Shown: positions 7,409 through 16,060 of the stretch, one piece after another
Layout of the letters: every line of letters starts with the position of its first letter
How positions within the stretch are numbered: position 1 is the first letter of the stretch
Assembly (NCBI RefSeq): GCF_016860525.1
Contig: NZ_BNEA01000007.1
Coordinates: forward strand, 372,001-436,000
Origin: Streptomyces rubradiris
GTDB lineage: Bacteria > Actinomycetota > Actinomycetes > Streptomycetales > Streptomycetaceae
Length of the DNA stretch: 64,000 nucleotides
Reading direction: 5' to 3'
Translations under genes and position numbers: made by a program
Notes under the pieces: model-generated
Seen by the model: only the letters and a program-made list of their open reading frames with translations
Told to the model about the DNA's origin: nothing
Database searches by the model: none

Positions 7409-8893
7409 ATGTCTGCGTTTGTGCTGGTCTCCGGCCCGTTCACCGACGGGCGGATCTGGGACGCGGTGGTGGGCCGGCTGCGGCGGGAGGGTGCCGGTGC
7501 GTACCCGGTGACGCTGGACATGCGGCCGGAGGCGGACCTGGAGACGCATGTCCAGGACGTGGTCCGGCTGATCGACTCCCTCGACGTGCCGCGGGTGGTG
7601 CTGGTCGGTCACGACTACGCCATCCACCCGGTGCTGGGCGCGGCCGACCTGCGCCCGGAGCGGGTGGCCCGCGTCGTCCACCTGGACGCCGGGCTGCCGC
7701 AGCCCGGCGACCCCGCCCTGGCCCTCGTACCGGACCCCACCGTGCATCAGCTGCTCGGGGCCGGCGACGACCCGCGGCCCGTCCCGCCGCCCGGGCCGCG
7801 GGACTGGCAGCGCTGGGGCAGCACCGAGGGTCTTACGGCGGACCGGTTGGAGTTCCTGAGCGCTGTGGCCGTCGCCCAGCCGCCGCGCACCCTGACCCAG
7901 CCGTTGCGGCTGACCGGAGCGGCGGCCGGCGTGCCGGTCAGCGCGGTCCTGTGCACGGCCGGGGGGACGACGATCGAGGGGGTCCAGGAACTGGTGCGGG
8001 TAGGCCCGCCGCAACTGCGGAAGCTCGCCGACCCGCGGGTGGGCTTCTTCGAACTGGCCACCGGCCACTGGCCGATGCTGTCCAGTCCGCGGGAGCTGAC
8101 CGAGGTGCTGTGCCGCGCCGCCGCGGACGAGGGGCACAGGCTGACCCCGCCCGAGGGCGATCCCGCGTTCCTGCGCCCGTTCCTGCTGGACGTCCCCGAG
8201 CGGCCACGGGTGCGGACCGGCCGCGTGGACCTGCACCTGCCGGAACCGGGGACAACCGGCGCGCCCCGGCCGGCGGTGCTGTTCGTGCACGGCGGTCCGC
8301 TGACGCCCGACGTCGACCCGGCCCCCCGCGACTGGCCGTTCTACCTCGGCTACGCCCGCCTCGCGGCGAGCCTGGGCGCGGTGGGCGCCGTCGTGGAGCA
8401 CCGCCTGCACGGCCTCACCGCCTACCCGCGGGCCGCGGACGACGTGACCGAGGCGGTCGAGCTGCTGCGGGCCGACCCGCGCGTGGACCCGGAGCGCATC
8501 GCCCTGTGGTTCTTCTCGGGCGCCGGGCTGCTCGTCACCGACTGGCTCACCGCCCCGCCGGAGTGGCTGCGCTGCGTCGCCCTGACCTACCCCGTCCTCG
8601 CCCCGCTGCCCGGCTGGGGCGCCGTCCCGCCGCGCTTCCGCCCGGCCGAGGCGCTCCGGGCCGGCGGGGCCGAGCCGCCACCGCTCCTGCTCACCCGGGC
8701 GGGCCTGGAGACCCCGCAGATCGCCGCCACGGTCGAACGGTTCCTGGGCGCGGCGCAGGAGTCCGGGACCCCGGTCGAGATCATCGACGTACCGCACGGC
8801 GCCCACGGCTTCGAGCTGCACGGCCCGACGGACGAGTCCCGGGAGGCGGTCACCCGCGCGATGGGTACGGTGCTCTCGCACTTGGGTATCTGA
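7409..8893 (+). CDS. Tandem alpha/beta-hydrolase fold protein
   Basis: The 494 residues hold two alpha/beta-hydrolase domains. Domain 1 (about 1-240) resembles esterase/MenH-like hydrolases, but its nucleophile elbow reads VGHDYA, with Asp69 where the family usually has Ser, as in dehalogenases and epoxide hydrolases. Domain 2 (about 265-494) resembles prolyl-oligopeptidase/dienelactone-type hydrolases, with VLFVHGGPL, a nucleophile region WFFSGAG and a catalytic His in VPHGAHGFEL. The ATG at 7409 has a GGAGG site 6 bases upstream. It is divergent from MerR and downstream of a MerR-type promoter, so probably induced by a small toxic compound. The substrate is unknown. Confidence 0.8.
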   Translation: MSAFVLVSGPFTDGRIWDAVVGRLRREGAGAYPVTLDMRPEADLETHVQDVVRLIDSLDVPRVVLVGHDYAIHPVLGAADLRPERVARVVHLDAGLPQPGDPALALVPDPTVHQLLGAGDDPRPVPPPGPRDWQRWGSTEGLTADRLEFLSAVAVAQPPRTLTQPLRLTGAAAGVPVSAVLCTAGGTTIEGVQELVRVGPPQLRKLADPRVGFFELATGHWPMLSSPRELTEVLCRAAADEGHRLTPPEGDPAFLRPFLLDVPERPRVRTGRVDLHLPEPGTTGAPRPAVLFVHGGPLTPDVDPAPRDWPFYLGYARLAASLGAVGAVVEHRLHGLTAYPRAADDVTEAVELLRADPRVDPERIALWFFSGAGLLVTDWLTAPPEWLRCVALTYPVLAPLPGWGAVPPRFRPAEALRAGGAEPPPLLLTRAGLETPQIAATVERFLGAAQESGTPVEIIDVPHGAHGFELHGPTDESREAVTRAMGTVLSHLGI

Positions 8894-9129
8894 GGCCGAA
8901 GAGTCCTGTTCACGGTGCGGGGCGCCGCCGCTGCCGCTGGTCTTCGGCGGGCTCGGACCGCTGGTCGCGGGGGTCGGGCGACGGTCGTCGTGGGCGTGAC
9001 GCGGAGGCGCTCGACGGCCGTGCGCTGATCGCGGCGACCGCCGGGGTCGGTGATCCGGCCGGCGGCGGTCGCCGTCGCCGCGGTCCCGGTGCCGACCCCG
9101 GGCTCGTGCGTCCGGTGCCGCGCCATGGC

Positions 9130-10611
9130 TCACACCGGTTCGGGCTGCGGCTCCGCTCGGGGCGCCGGCACGGGCTTCGGTTCCCACCGCGAGGTGGTCC
9201 GCAGGTAGCCGTAGATCACCGAGAGCATCGCCAGAATGACGAGCGGCCCGAACAGCCAGGGAAGCCGGGCCATCTCCATGGGCAGGTAGCGGTACGCCAC
9301 CAGGAGTGCCACGAAGACCGTCGCGCCGTGGGCGACCAGTCGCGTCCCCGACCGGTCCCAGCCCCGTGCCTGCGAGCGCAGCGCGGCCTCGATCGTGAGC
9401 GTGAACACCACACCGGCCACGATGTCGGCGCCGTAGTGGTAGCCGAATCCCAGGGTCGCGGCGAGCGTGGCGATGAGCCAGAAGGCGCCTCCGTACCGCA
9501 GGATTCTCGGGCCCTTGCGGGAGTGGATGAAAATGGCGGTGGCCCAGGCCGTGTGCAGGCTGGGCATGCAGTTGCGGGGGGTGATCCCGTCGTACAGCAT
9601 CGGGTGCGGTGTGGCGATGGGCGTCGGTGTGTGCGGCCAGAGGTTGGCCGCCGCCCACTCCAGACCGCCGGTGCCGGAGGCGCCCGGGCCGTAGGCGAAG
9701 ATCGGGCCGACCACGGGGAAGATCATGTAGATGCCCGGGCCGAGCAGGCCGATCACCAGGAAGGTGCGCACCAGGTGGTGGCGGGGGAAGCGGCGCTCGG
9801 TCGCCACGTTGCGCAGCTGGTACAGGGCGACGACGACCGCGGCCACCGCGAGCTGCGCGTAGACGTAGTCGAGCAGGTGCGTGCCGACCGGGCCGCTGGC
9901 GTTCACCAGGCGGCCGACCAGCCACGACGGGTTGCCCAGCGCGTGGTCGGCGACCGCTACGTACTGGTCGAGCACCATCGGCCGGCTCTTGGACGTGATG
10001 AGCAGCCAGGTGTCACCGGTCTTGCGGCCGGCCATGAGCAGCAGGCCCAGTCCGACGCCCTTCAGCAGGAGGGCGCGCTCCTGTCCTGTGCGGCGTGCGA
10101 CGGCGAAGACCGCGGAGCCCAGGAGCACCCACAGCGCGCCGTTGCCGAAGGGGTGGCCCTCGTCGAAGTCGTAGTGGAAGCCGGACGCCCAGCGCACCAG
10201 CAGGAAGACGACGTCGATGCCGACCGCGACGCCCGCGGCGATGAGCCGTTGCCGCCAGGTGAGCACCACCATCATCAGGCCCATGCTGGCGTACAGCAGG
10301 AATCCCGACTTGGGCGGGTATATCAGCTCTCGCGCCTCGGTGGTGAGCGGTCCCCGCAGACCGTAGTGATGGGCGGTGATCTCCAGTGCGACCAGGAAAC
10401 CGACAGTTGTCACAGCCGCCGCGGTCCAGAGGATCACCCGTGGTCGGCGCCACAGGGGGACCTCGGTTCCGCCCTTTGTTCGGGGTATTACCCGTGTTGG
10501 TATAGGTATCAATTCTCTGGCCGATTTGTTAGTTGTTGTATATTTAGGTGTCTTTTCGCGCCGGATAGCACGGTTTTCCGGTGAATGACGAGCGTTGGGT
10601 GCGCTCGTCAT
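9130..10611 (-). CDS. PAP2 / inositolphosphotransferase-type membrane phosphatase
   Basis: This integral membrane protein of about 493 residues has many membrane helices. The C-terminal half carries PAP2 motifs: NCMPSLHTAWA (the SxH motif) and FGYHYGADIVAG (the H-x3-D motif). This resembles the AUR1/Ipt1-like PAP2_3 subfamily acting on lipid or inositol phosphates. The start is uncertain. ATGs at 10611 and 10623 are open, but codons 10-50 are AT-rich and contain ATA, AGA and AAA codons foreign to the rest of the gene, so translation may really begin further in (for example GTG just inside the first helix near 10410). No strong ribosome site helps decide. Confidence 0.75.
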   Translation of the reverse strand: MTSAPNARHSPENRAIRREKTPKYTTTNKSARELIPIPTRVIPRTKGGTEVPLWRRPRVILWTAAAVTTVGFLVALEITAHHYGLRGPLTTEARELIYPPKSGFLLYASMGLMMVVLTWRQRLIAAGVAVGIDVVFLLVRWASGFHYDFDEGHPFGNGALWVLLGSAVFAVARRTGQERALLLKGVGLGLLLMAGRKTGDTWLLITSKSRPMVLDQYVAVADHALGNPSWLVGRLVNASGPVGTHLLDYVYAQLAVAAVVVALYQLRNVATERRFPRHHLVRTFLVIGLLGPGIYMIFPVVGPIFAYGPGASGTGGLEWAAANLWPHTPTPIATPHPMLYDGITPRNCMPSLHTAWATAIFIHSRKGPRILRYGGAFWLIATLAATLGFGYHYGADIVAGVVFTLTIEAALRSQARGWDRSGTRLVAHGATVFVALLVAYRYLPMEMARLPWLFGPLVILAMLSVIYGYLRTTSRWEPKPVPAPRAEPQPEPV

Positions 10612-10758
10612 GAGTTCGATCATGTTAGCCGAGTGGTGCGGCCGGGGTTTGCCTCTTACAGAGCCGTCTCTCGCATTTCCCGCGAGGGTGATCTCCGTGA
10701 CTCCGGGCGGCGAGGGGGAGGCGGCCTGGTCGCGTCCGCGCGGCGATAGCGTGCTGCC

Positions 10759-11127
10759 ATGCATCATGAGGTGACCGATACCGACACCGCCGTGGCGATG
10801 GGCAGCGGCGATGTGCCGGTGCTGTCCACCCCGCGGCTGATCGCGTGGTTGGAGGCGGCGACCGTGCGGGCCGCCGCGCCGTTCACCCGGGCCGGCCAGA
10901 CGACCGTGGGGACCGGGGTCCGCGTCAGGCATCTGCGTGCCTCCCGCGTGGGTGCGCGGGTGCGGGTGAGCGCCGAGCCGCCGTCGGTGGACGGCCGACG
11001 CCTCACCTTCCCGGTCCGTGCCGTCGACGACTCCGGCCACCTCGTCGCGACCGGCGAGATCGACCGGGCCGTCGTCGACCGCGAGAGATTTCTCTCCGGG
11101 GTGTCCGCGCGGGAAGAGGACCACTGA
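10759..11127 (+). CDS. FlK-like hotdog-fold acyl-CoA thioesterase
   Basis: The 122 residues form a single hotdog domain resembling fluoroacetyl-CoA thioesterase FlK of Streptomyces cattleya. The FlK catalytic residues Thr42, Glu50 and His76 and the key Gly69 have counterparts at Thr24, Glu32, His58 and Gly51 with identical spacing (8, 26 and 7 residues). The hydrophobic helix RLIAWLEAATVRAAAP and the GTGVRVRHLRAS strand carry them. A role in hydrolysing a small or halogenated acyl-CoA is inferred; general hotdog thioesterases share this layout. It lies 60 bp upstream of the SoxR-box gene on the same strand. Confidence 0.82.
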   Translation: MHHEVTDTDTAVAMGSGDVPVLSTPRLIAWLEAATVRAAAPFTRAGQTTVGTGVRVRHLRASRVGARVRVSAEPPSVDGRRLTFPVRAVDDSGHLVATGEIDRAVVDRERFLSGVSAREEDH

Positions 11128-11151
11128 AGGGGTGGACAGAACTCGACCTTG

Positions 11152-11171
11152 ACCTCAAGGGCAGTTGAGGT
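11152..11171 (+). promoter_or_regulatory. SoxR box
   Basis: ACCTCAA-GGGCAG-TTGAGGT has perfect 7-bp arms and a 6-base centre, the same arm sequence and spacing as the E. coli soxS operator and the known Streptomyces SoxR sites. TTGACC at 11149-11154 is a -35 element overlapping the left arm. The controlled ATG is at 11188. No soxR gene lies in the window, so regulation would act in trans. Confidence 0.82.
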
Positions 11172-11187
11172 ATCAGAGTCATCGTTC

Positions 11188-11775
11188 ATGACACGTTTGC
11201 GGGACCTCCAGCACCCTTCCGCCGGTACGACGTTGATGAGCGAGTGGCTCACCGGAACCGCCGAGCGGTCACGCACGGCCGCCGACGCCCTGTTCCACGA
11301 GTGGACGGCGGCACAGGCGCCCCCCGGGCGGCTGGCGCAGCACGTCTTCCTCGCCCTGGACGGCACCGGCCTCTTCTTCTACGCCCAGTGGACCAGCGAC
11401 GAGGAGCATCTGGCCTGGGCCCGCGCCCGGCGCACCGAGGTCGTCGGCCGCGTCGACGCGCTGGTGCCCGGCATCGAGCGCCCCGGGCTCACCCGGACGC
11501 GCCTCACCCGCAGCGTCGTTCACGACGCCCACAGCCCGGCCGGCCTCTTCGCCGTACGCACGGTGGCGGCCGGCGACGCGGACGCCGCGACCGCTCCCTC
11601 GCCGGGCCTGCTCGGGGCGCACCTCCATGTGACGTCCGACGGCGAGCGAACCGTCGTCGTCACGGAATGGACCGACGCCGCCTCCCAGGAAGCCGCCTCG
11701 GGAGGTGACCCGGGCGTCAAGCGCTACACGCACGCCCACTCGTTCGTCGGCGACCACACCCGGCGCCGGACCTGA
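11188..11775 (+). CDS. Antibiotic-biosynthesis-monooxygenase (ABM) domain protein, SoxR regulon member
   Basis: The 195 residues form two related ferredoxin-like halves, each with a pattern like FYAQWTSDEEHLAWARA and VVTEWTDAASQEAAS, as in dimeric or tandem ABM quinone/flavin-type monooxygenases. The ATG at 11188 is 17 bases after the SoxR box. In Streptomyces coelicolor the small SoxR regulon answers redox-active secondary metabolites such as actinorhodin and includes a monooxygenase of this kind; membership here is inferred from the operator. It probably modifies quinone-like compounds in the cytoplasm. Confidence 0.8.
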   Translation: MTRLRDLQHPSAGTTLMSEWLTGTAERSRTAADALFHEWTAAQAPPGRLAQHVFLALDGTGLFFYAQWTSDEEHLAWARARRTEVVGRVDALVPGIERPGLTRTRLTRSVVHDAHSPAGLFAVRTVAAGDADAATAPSPGLLGAHLHVTSDGERTVVVTEWTDAASQEAASGGDPGVKRYTHAHSFVGDHTRRRT

Positions 11776-11946
11776 CGCGCCACGTCAGCGCTCGTGCGTC
11801 CAGGCGAGCGTGACGCGCATGTCGCCGGGCCGGGGCGGAGGCTCGCCACTCCGCTCCGGGCCCGGGGACGGAGGGCGGCCCCTTCGCCGTCGCGCGTCAG
11901 GCGTCCGTCTGCCGTCTGCCGTCTGCCGTCGCAGGGTCGGCAGAGC

Positions 11947-12567
11947 CTAGGCGGCGCAGGTGAGGGCGTCGGGGAGCAGGGCGAAGGTCCGCTCGATGAG
12001 GTCCGTCAGGCCGTCGCGGCCCCCCTGACCGCCCTCGGCCGTCCAGCGCAGGCACGCCGTGCGCCAGGAGGCGACGAAGATCTCCACGGTGAGCCGGAGG
12101 CACGTCTCGTCCACGCCGGCGCCGGAACGGCCGGCCAGCGTCTCGACCATGGCCAGGGTGGTGTCCTGGCAGTACCCCAGGCTGTGCGACTGGAGTACCG
12201 GAACGGACTCCGACAGCTCACGGGTGGCCAGGAACCGGCGTTCCCAGTCCGGGTCCATGTCCTCCAGGGTGGCGTTCAGGGCCACTCGGAGCGCTTCGAG
12301 GAGCGGGCCGTCCAGCTTCGCGGCGGCCACGCGGTCCAGATACGCCGACCACAGGTCGCTGTCGGCGGCGAGCGCGACGTCCTCCTTGGACCGGTAGTTC
12401 CGGAAGAAGGTCCGCTTGGACACCTCCACCGCGTCGCACAGGTCGTCGAGCGTGGTGGCGTCATAGCCGCGTTCGGTGAACAGACGGAGCGCGGTCTCGG
12501 CCAGAGCCCGGCGCGTGCGCAGCTTCTTCCGTTCCCGTAGCGGCAGTTCGCGCAGATCGTCACTCAC
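11947..12567 (-). CDS. TetR family transcriptional repressor
   Basis: This 206-residue protein has an N-terminal TetR helix-turn-helix (ALRLFTERGYDATTLDDLCDAVEVSKRTFFRNYRSKEDV, residues about 25-65) and a helical ligand domain. It is divergent from an MFS exporter with a 15-bp palindrome between them, the usual arrangement for a drug-responsive repressor and its pump. The 171-bp stretch downstream (11776-11946) holds only a 7-bp tandem repeat (TCTGCCG, three copies near 11909-11930). Confidence 0.93.
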   Translation of the reverse strand: MSDDLRELPLRERKKLRTRRALAETALRLFTERGYDATTLDDLCDAVEVSKRTFFRNYRSKEDVALAADSDLWSAYLDRVAAAKLDGPLLEALRVALNATLEDMDPDWERRFLATRELSESVPVLQSHSLGYCQDTTLAMVETLAGRSGAGVDETCLRLTVEIFVASWRTACLRWTAEGGQGGRDGLTDLIERTFALLPDALTCAA

Positions 12568-12611
12568 ACGATGAGCCTACCACCCGGACGCGGTTGCCCT
12601 TTGACAGCTAA

Positions 12612-12626
12612 TGCCACTCAGTGGCA
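12612..12626. promoter_or_regulatory. TetR operator palindrome
   Basis: TGCCACT-C-AGTGGCA is a perfect 7+1+7 palindrome. It lies 44 bases upstream of the TetR start and 60 bases upstream of the MFS start, and just downstream of a TTGACA -35-like hexamer at 12601-12606. Confidence 0.72.
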
Positions 12627-12686
12627 CTGTCGCCCAAGTGGCCGTTCGGTGCCATTTCTTGCCGTCTCCTGGAGGAGCCCTCCGTC

Positions 12687-14192
12687 GTGACTACCGATTC
12701 CGCGGGCCGACCACGTCCGGCGATCACGCTGGCCGTGGTCCTGCTCGCCTTCGCCACCGTGCCGATGTCCATCTCCGGTGCGGCCGTCGCACTGCCCGGC
12801 ATCGGCGAGGACCTGCACACCGCGGGCGCGCCCCTGCAATGGGTCATGAACGCCTACAACCTGACGTTCGCCTCGTTCATGCTGGTCGCCGGGTCCGCGG
12901 CCGACCTGGTCGGGCGCCGGCGGATCTTCGCGACCGGATCGGCGGTCTTCGCCGTCGGTTCGCTGGCCGCGGCGGTCGCACCCGGCGTCGTCCTGCTGGA
13001 CCTCGCCCGCGCCCTGTCGGGCATCGGCGCGGCGGGGGTGTTGGCCAGCGGTGGCGCGATCCTGGCGACGACCTTCGACGGTGCCGTCCGCACCCGTGCC
13101 TTCGCGGCCCTCGGCAGTGCCGCCGGTGTCGGGCTGGCGGTGGGGCCGACCCTGTCGGGGTGGCTGGTCGGCACGCTCGGCTGGCGCGCCACGTTCGGGA
13201 TGCACGCGGTCTTGCTCGTCGTGGCGTTGTCGGGTGTCGGGTTCGTCGCCGAGTCCCGCGCCCCGCGGCGTCCCCGGCTGGATGCGACCGGCGCGCTGGT
13301 GTTCGTGGCGGGCCTCGGCCTGCTCGTCCTGGGCGCGGTCCAGGGCCCGCAATGGGGCTGGACGAGTCCCGGCGTGGCGGCGCTGCTCGCCGGCGGCGCG
13401 GGACTGCTGGTGCTGTTCGTCTTCCTGCAGTCGCGTTCCGCGGCCCCTGTCCTGGATCTGACGCTGGTGCGGAACCGCCGGTTCTTCGCGTTGTGCATGG
13501 TGCCCGTGGTGACGACGTTCGGCTTCGTGACGCTGCTGACGTACCTGCCCACCTATCTCGTGGGGGCGAGCGGCTTCTCCGCCCAACGCGCGGGAACGGT
13601 CCTGCTGTTGCTGACCGCGCCGGTACTGCTGACCCCGCCGCCGGCCGGGGCCCTGGTCAACCGGGGCGTGTCCGCCCGTACGCTGATCACGTCGTCCTTG
13701 CTGATGTTCGCCGGCGGAAACGCGTGGCTCACCGCGATCGGCCCCGGCGATTCCGTCGCCGTGATCGCCGGTCCGCTGCTGATGACCGGGCTGGGCGCCG
13801 GGATGTCGTTCGGCGTGGGCGACGGTGCGGCGATGAGCCTTGTAGAGCCCGAACAAGCCGGTATGGCCACCGGGTTCCTCAACACCATGCGCATCGGCAG
13901 CGAGGCCATCGTCATCGCCGTGTACGGCGCGGTCCTGGTCAGTCTCATCGAAACCCGTGTCGGATCACGGGAACTGGCCGCGCGGGTGGCCGCGGGCGAC
14001 CTGTCCGGCGGCGGCTCGGCCGTGCGGGCCGACGCCTTCACCCACGCCCTTCACCTCGCCCTGTACGGAACGGCCGCGGTGTGCGCGATCGGCGCGGTGG
14101 CCATCTTCGCCGCACTGGCCCCACCACGCCGGACCACCACCGCGGCACCCCTCATTCCCGAACCCGCCCGGCAGCCTACGAAGGCGGTCTGA
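12687..14192 (+). CDS. MFS drug exporter, DHA2 (14-helix) type
   Basis: The 501-residue efflux pump is hydrophobic throughout. Motif A-like DLVGRRRIFATGS follows helix 2, and antiporter motif C is seen as GVGLAVGPTLSGWLVG near residue 155. The GTG at 12687 (VTTDSAG) is chosen because it follows a GGAGGAG site and the longer open frame would run into the operator. It is paired divergently with TetR. The substrate is unknown but is probably a hydrophobic drug or cell-made metabolite. A strong hairpin follows at 14218. Confidence 0.93.
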   Translation: MTTDSAGRPRPAITLAVVLLAFATVPMSISGAAVALPGIGEDLHTAGAPLQWVMNAYNLTFASFMLVAGSAADLVGRRRIFATGSAVFAVGSLAAAVAPGVVLLDLARALSGIGAAGVLASGGAILATTFDGAVRTRAFAALGSAAGVGLAVGPTLSGWLVGTLGWRATFGMHAVLLVVALSGVGFVAESRAPRRPRLDATGALVFVAGLGLLVLGAVQGPQWGWTSPGVAALLAGGAGLLVLFVFLQSRSAAPVLDLTLVRNRRFFALCMVPVVTTFGFVTLLTYLPTYLVGASGFSAQRAGTVLLLLTAPVLLTPPPAGALVNRGVSARTLITSSLLMFAGGNAWLTAIGPGDSVAVIAGPLLMTGLGAGMSFGVGDGAAMSLVEPEQAGMATGFLNTMRIGSEAIVIAVYGAVLVSLIETRVGSRELAARVAAGDLSGGGSAVRADAFTHALHLALYGTAAVCAIGAVAIFAALAPPRRTTTAAPLIPEPARQPTKAV

Positions 14193-14217
14193 CCAGCCCC
14201 CAAAGAGAAGTCGCCGA

Positions 14218-14265
14218 GAGCGGCCCGCACCGACCCGAGCCCCCTCGGCCCGGTGCGGGCCGCTC
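14218..14265 (+). terminator. Intrinsic terminator after the MFS gene
   Basis: The arms GAGCGGCCCGCACCG (14218-14232) and CGGTGCGGGCCGCTC (14251-14265) are perfectly complementary over 15 bp with an 18-base loop that can itself pair. There is no U-tract, as is common in streptomycetes. Confidence 0.7.
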
Positions 14266-14561
14266 CGCGTCATGCCCATGAGCATCGGCCCTGGTGGCGG
14301 TGGTGGCCACGGGACGGCTCGCCACCTGCCGGGAGGCTCGGGAAGCGGTGCCCCGGAGGGGGCGGACAGGCCCCGGAGCAACGGCGCACGGAGGGCGTCG
14401 GCGGCCGGTCCTCCCGGGCGGGCGCGCCGCAGACACGGCGTCGGCGGTGCCCAGCCCCTGTTCTGTGACTGCTCCTCGAACACCGTGGGTGCCTGCCCGC
14501 CCGCCATCTGTCCGGCGGCAGGAGGCCGTACCGGACGGCGTGCTCCGGGTCGCCGGGGGTC
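14266..14561. other. Non-coding gap without recognisable content
   Basis: About 300 bases of GC-rich sequence between the terminator and the decayed HxlR gene. Reading frames here have no family resemblance and low-complexity Gly/Arg/Pro translations. I see no further structure. Confidence 0.5.
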
Positions 14562-14927
14562 ATGACGGCGTCGCCGGCGACTGCTCCCGGACTCCGGCCA
14601 CCGCCTGGTGGTGGCGGGGCGTCTCGATCTCGTCTCCGCTGTCTTGAACACGGACCGCGCCGGTTCTCGGAGTTGCGGGTGCCGCTCAGGCGTGTCACGC
14701 CCAAGGTCCTCACCCAGTCGCTGCGTTCCCTGGAGCGGGACGGTCTGATCAAGCGCACCGTCCACGCACAGGGCCCTCCGCACGTGGAGTACGAGCTGAT
14801 CCCGCTGGGCCGCAGCCTGCTCGGACCGATCGCGGTCGCCCGCGCCTGGGCCGAGCAGCACTGGGAGGAACTCGTCGAGGCCCGCGAGTCGTACGACGAC
14901 GCCGCTCGTCTCGGCCACACCGGCTGA
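14562..14927 (+). pseudogene. HxlR family regulator, 5'-damaged remnant
   Basis: The second half is a clear HxlR winged helix (GPRRFSELR, TPKVLTQSLRSLERDGLIKRTVH, then PPHVEYELIPLGRSLLGPI). The part before HGPRRF is not HxlR-like in this frame. The +1 frame just upstream reads LVVAGRLDLVSAVL, close to the expected helix GG(R/K)W..L.L..L, so a single-base frameshift near 14641 probably removed the N-terminal helices. The Cys usual near the HxlR N-terminus is missing. A shortened protein could still be made from the ATG at 14562, but function is doubtful. Confidence 0.6.
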
Positions 14928-15119
14928 CCCCGCTCACGGCCGCGTACGTCAGCCCTTTCGAGTGCCGCAGGGTTTCGCCGGCGAGCATCCCGGCGGTCGC
15001 GCATCACCCGGGCCACGGCCTCTCGCTCGTCCCGCCCGTCGAGGGCATCGCCCGCGCGAAGTGACCACGGAAAGCTGTTTGCCCGGCCCGCTCAACCCGC
15101 CCTGATAGGTTGCCTGATC

Positions 15120-15545
15120 ATGATGCGCCCCTGGTTGCTGCCCCTCCTGTTCATCGGCTGCGGCTCGCTCGTCGCGGTTGTACGGTCCGTGGACGGGTCC
15201 GTGGGACCGGCCGTCGCGATGTGGCTGGTGTTCGCGCTGCTCGCGGTGGTGCACTCCCCGCTGGTGTTTCCGCGGCCGGTCGGTGCGGTGGAGGCACGGG
15301 AGCTGAGCACAGTCGACGGCCGACCGGTCGTCTACTGGCGGGCGGGGTGCAGGTACTGCCTGCGTCTGCGGTTCCGGCTGGGCCGGGACGCCCGTCGGCT
15401 GCACTGGGTCGACATCTGGCGTGACCCGGCCGGCGCGGCGGCGGTGCGGGCGGTCAACGGGGGTGCCGAGACCGTGCCGACGGTGGTGGTGGCGGGCCGG
15501 CCGTACGTCAACCCCGACCCGCGGTGGGTGCGCGCCCAGCTCTGA
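15120..15545 (+). CDS. Membrane-anchored glutaredoxin-like protein
   Basis: This 141-residue protein has two N-terminal membrane segments (about residues 4-22 and 29-48) followed by a thioredoxin-fold domain. Its redox motif is CRYC in VVYWRAGCRYCLRLRF, with the cis-Pro loop AETVPTVVVAGRPYVNP typical of glutaredoxins. It may reduce disulfides or mycothiol-mixed disulfides near the membrane. The start could be either of two consecutive ATG codons (15120 or 15123). Confidence 0.85.
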   Translation: MMRPWLLPLLFIGCGSLVAVVRSVDGSVGPAVAMWLVFALLAVVHSPLVFPRPVGAVEARELSTVDGRPVVYWRAGCRYCLRLRFRLGRDARRLHWVDIWRDPAGAAAVRAVNGGAETVPTVVVAGRPYVNPDPRWVRAQL

Positions 15546-15653
15546 TCGGCAGTGGTGCGAGTACGGCGTGCCGTCGCCGGCATCGGTCAGGCCGGGGACA
15601 TGCCGGAAACGGCCGCCCGGCCACCGACCTTCACAGGCTCAGGTCACCGGCCT

Positions 15654-16060
15654 TCACACGCTCAGTGTGATCGTGGCGCCGATGCCTCCCAGTACCAGGG
15701 CGACGCCTGCTGCGGGCCGGCCACCGGCGCGCCAGGGAGGTAGCGGCCGAGGGCCAGTCGGCCCGGGCCGGTCCCGGCCACGGTCAGGGCGACGACGGCG
15801 ATGCCCACGTTGTACTCGACGCCGCCGTCCGATCCCCACAGGCCGTGCGCCCCGGTCACCGTCGCCATCGCGTCGATCATCACTCCGACCAGCGCGGCGG
15901 CCGAGAGCGGGGTGAACGGTCCGACCGCCAGGCCGAGGCCGCCGTGGAACTCGGAGAGACCGGCGATCACCGCGAACAGCTTCCCCGGGCGATAGCCGAG
16001 GTCCGCGAATCCCTCGCCGGCGGCCGTCGGCCCCCGGCCCGCCGAACAGGAGTCGCTGCC
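15654..16060 (-). pseudogene. DoxX family membrane protein remnant with frameshifts
   Basis: Pieces of a DoxX protein lie in order in three frames. QRLLFGGPGA (about 16045) is followed in the next frame by FADLGYRPGKLFAVIAGLSEFHGGLGLAVGPF and GGVEYNVGIAVVALTVAGTGPGRLALGRYLPG (about 16010-15730). A further shift near 15715 gives the natural C-terminus GVALVLGGIGATITLSV with its stop at 15654. The N-terminus is lost after an in-frame TAG. A 102-residue fragment from 15970 could be translated but lacks the first helix. Confidence 0.65.
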
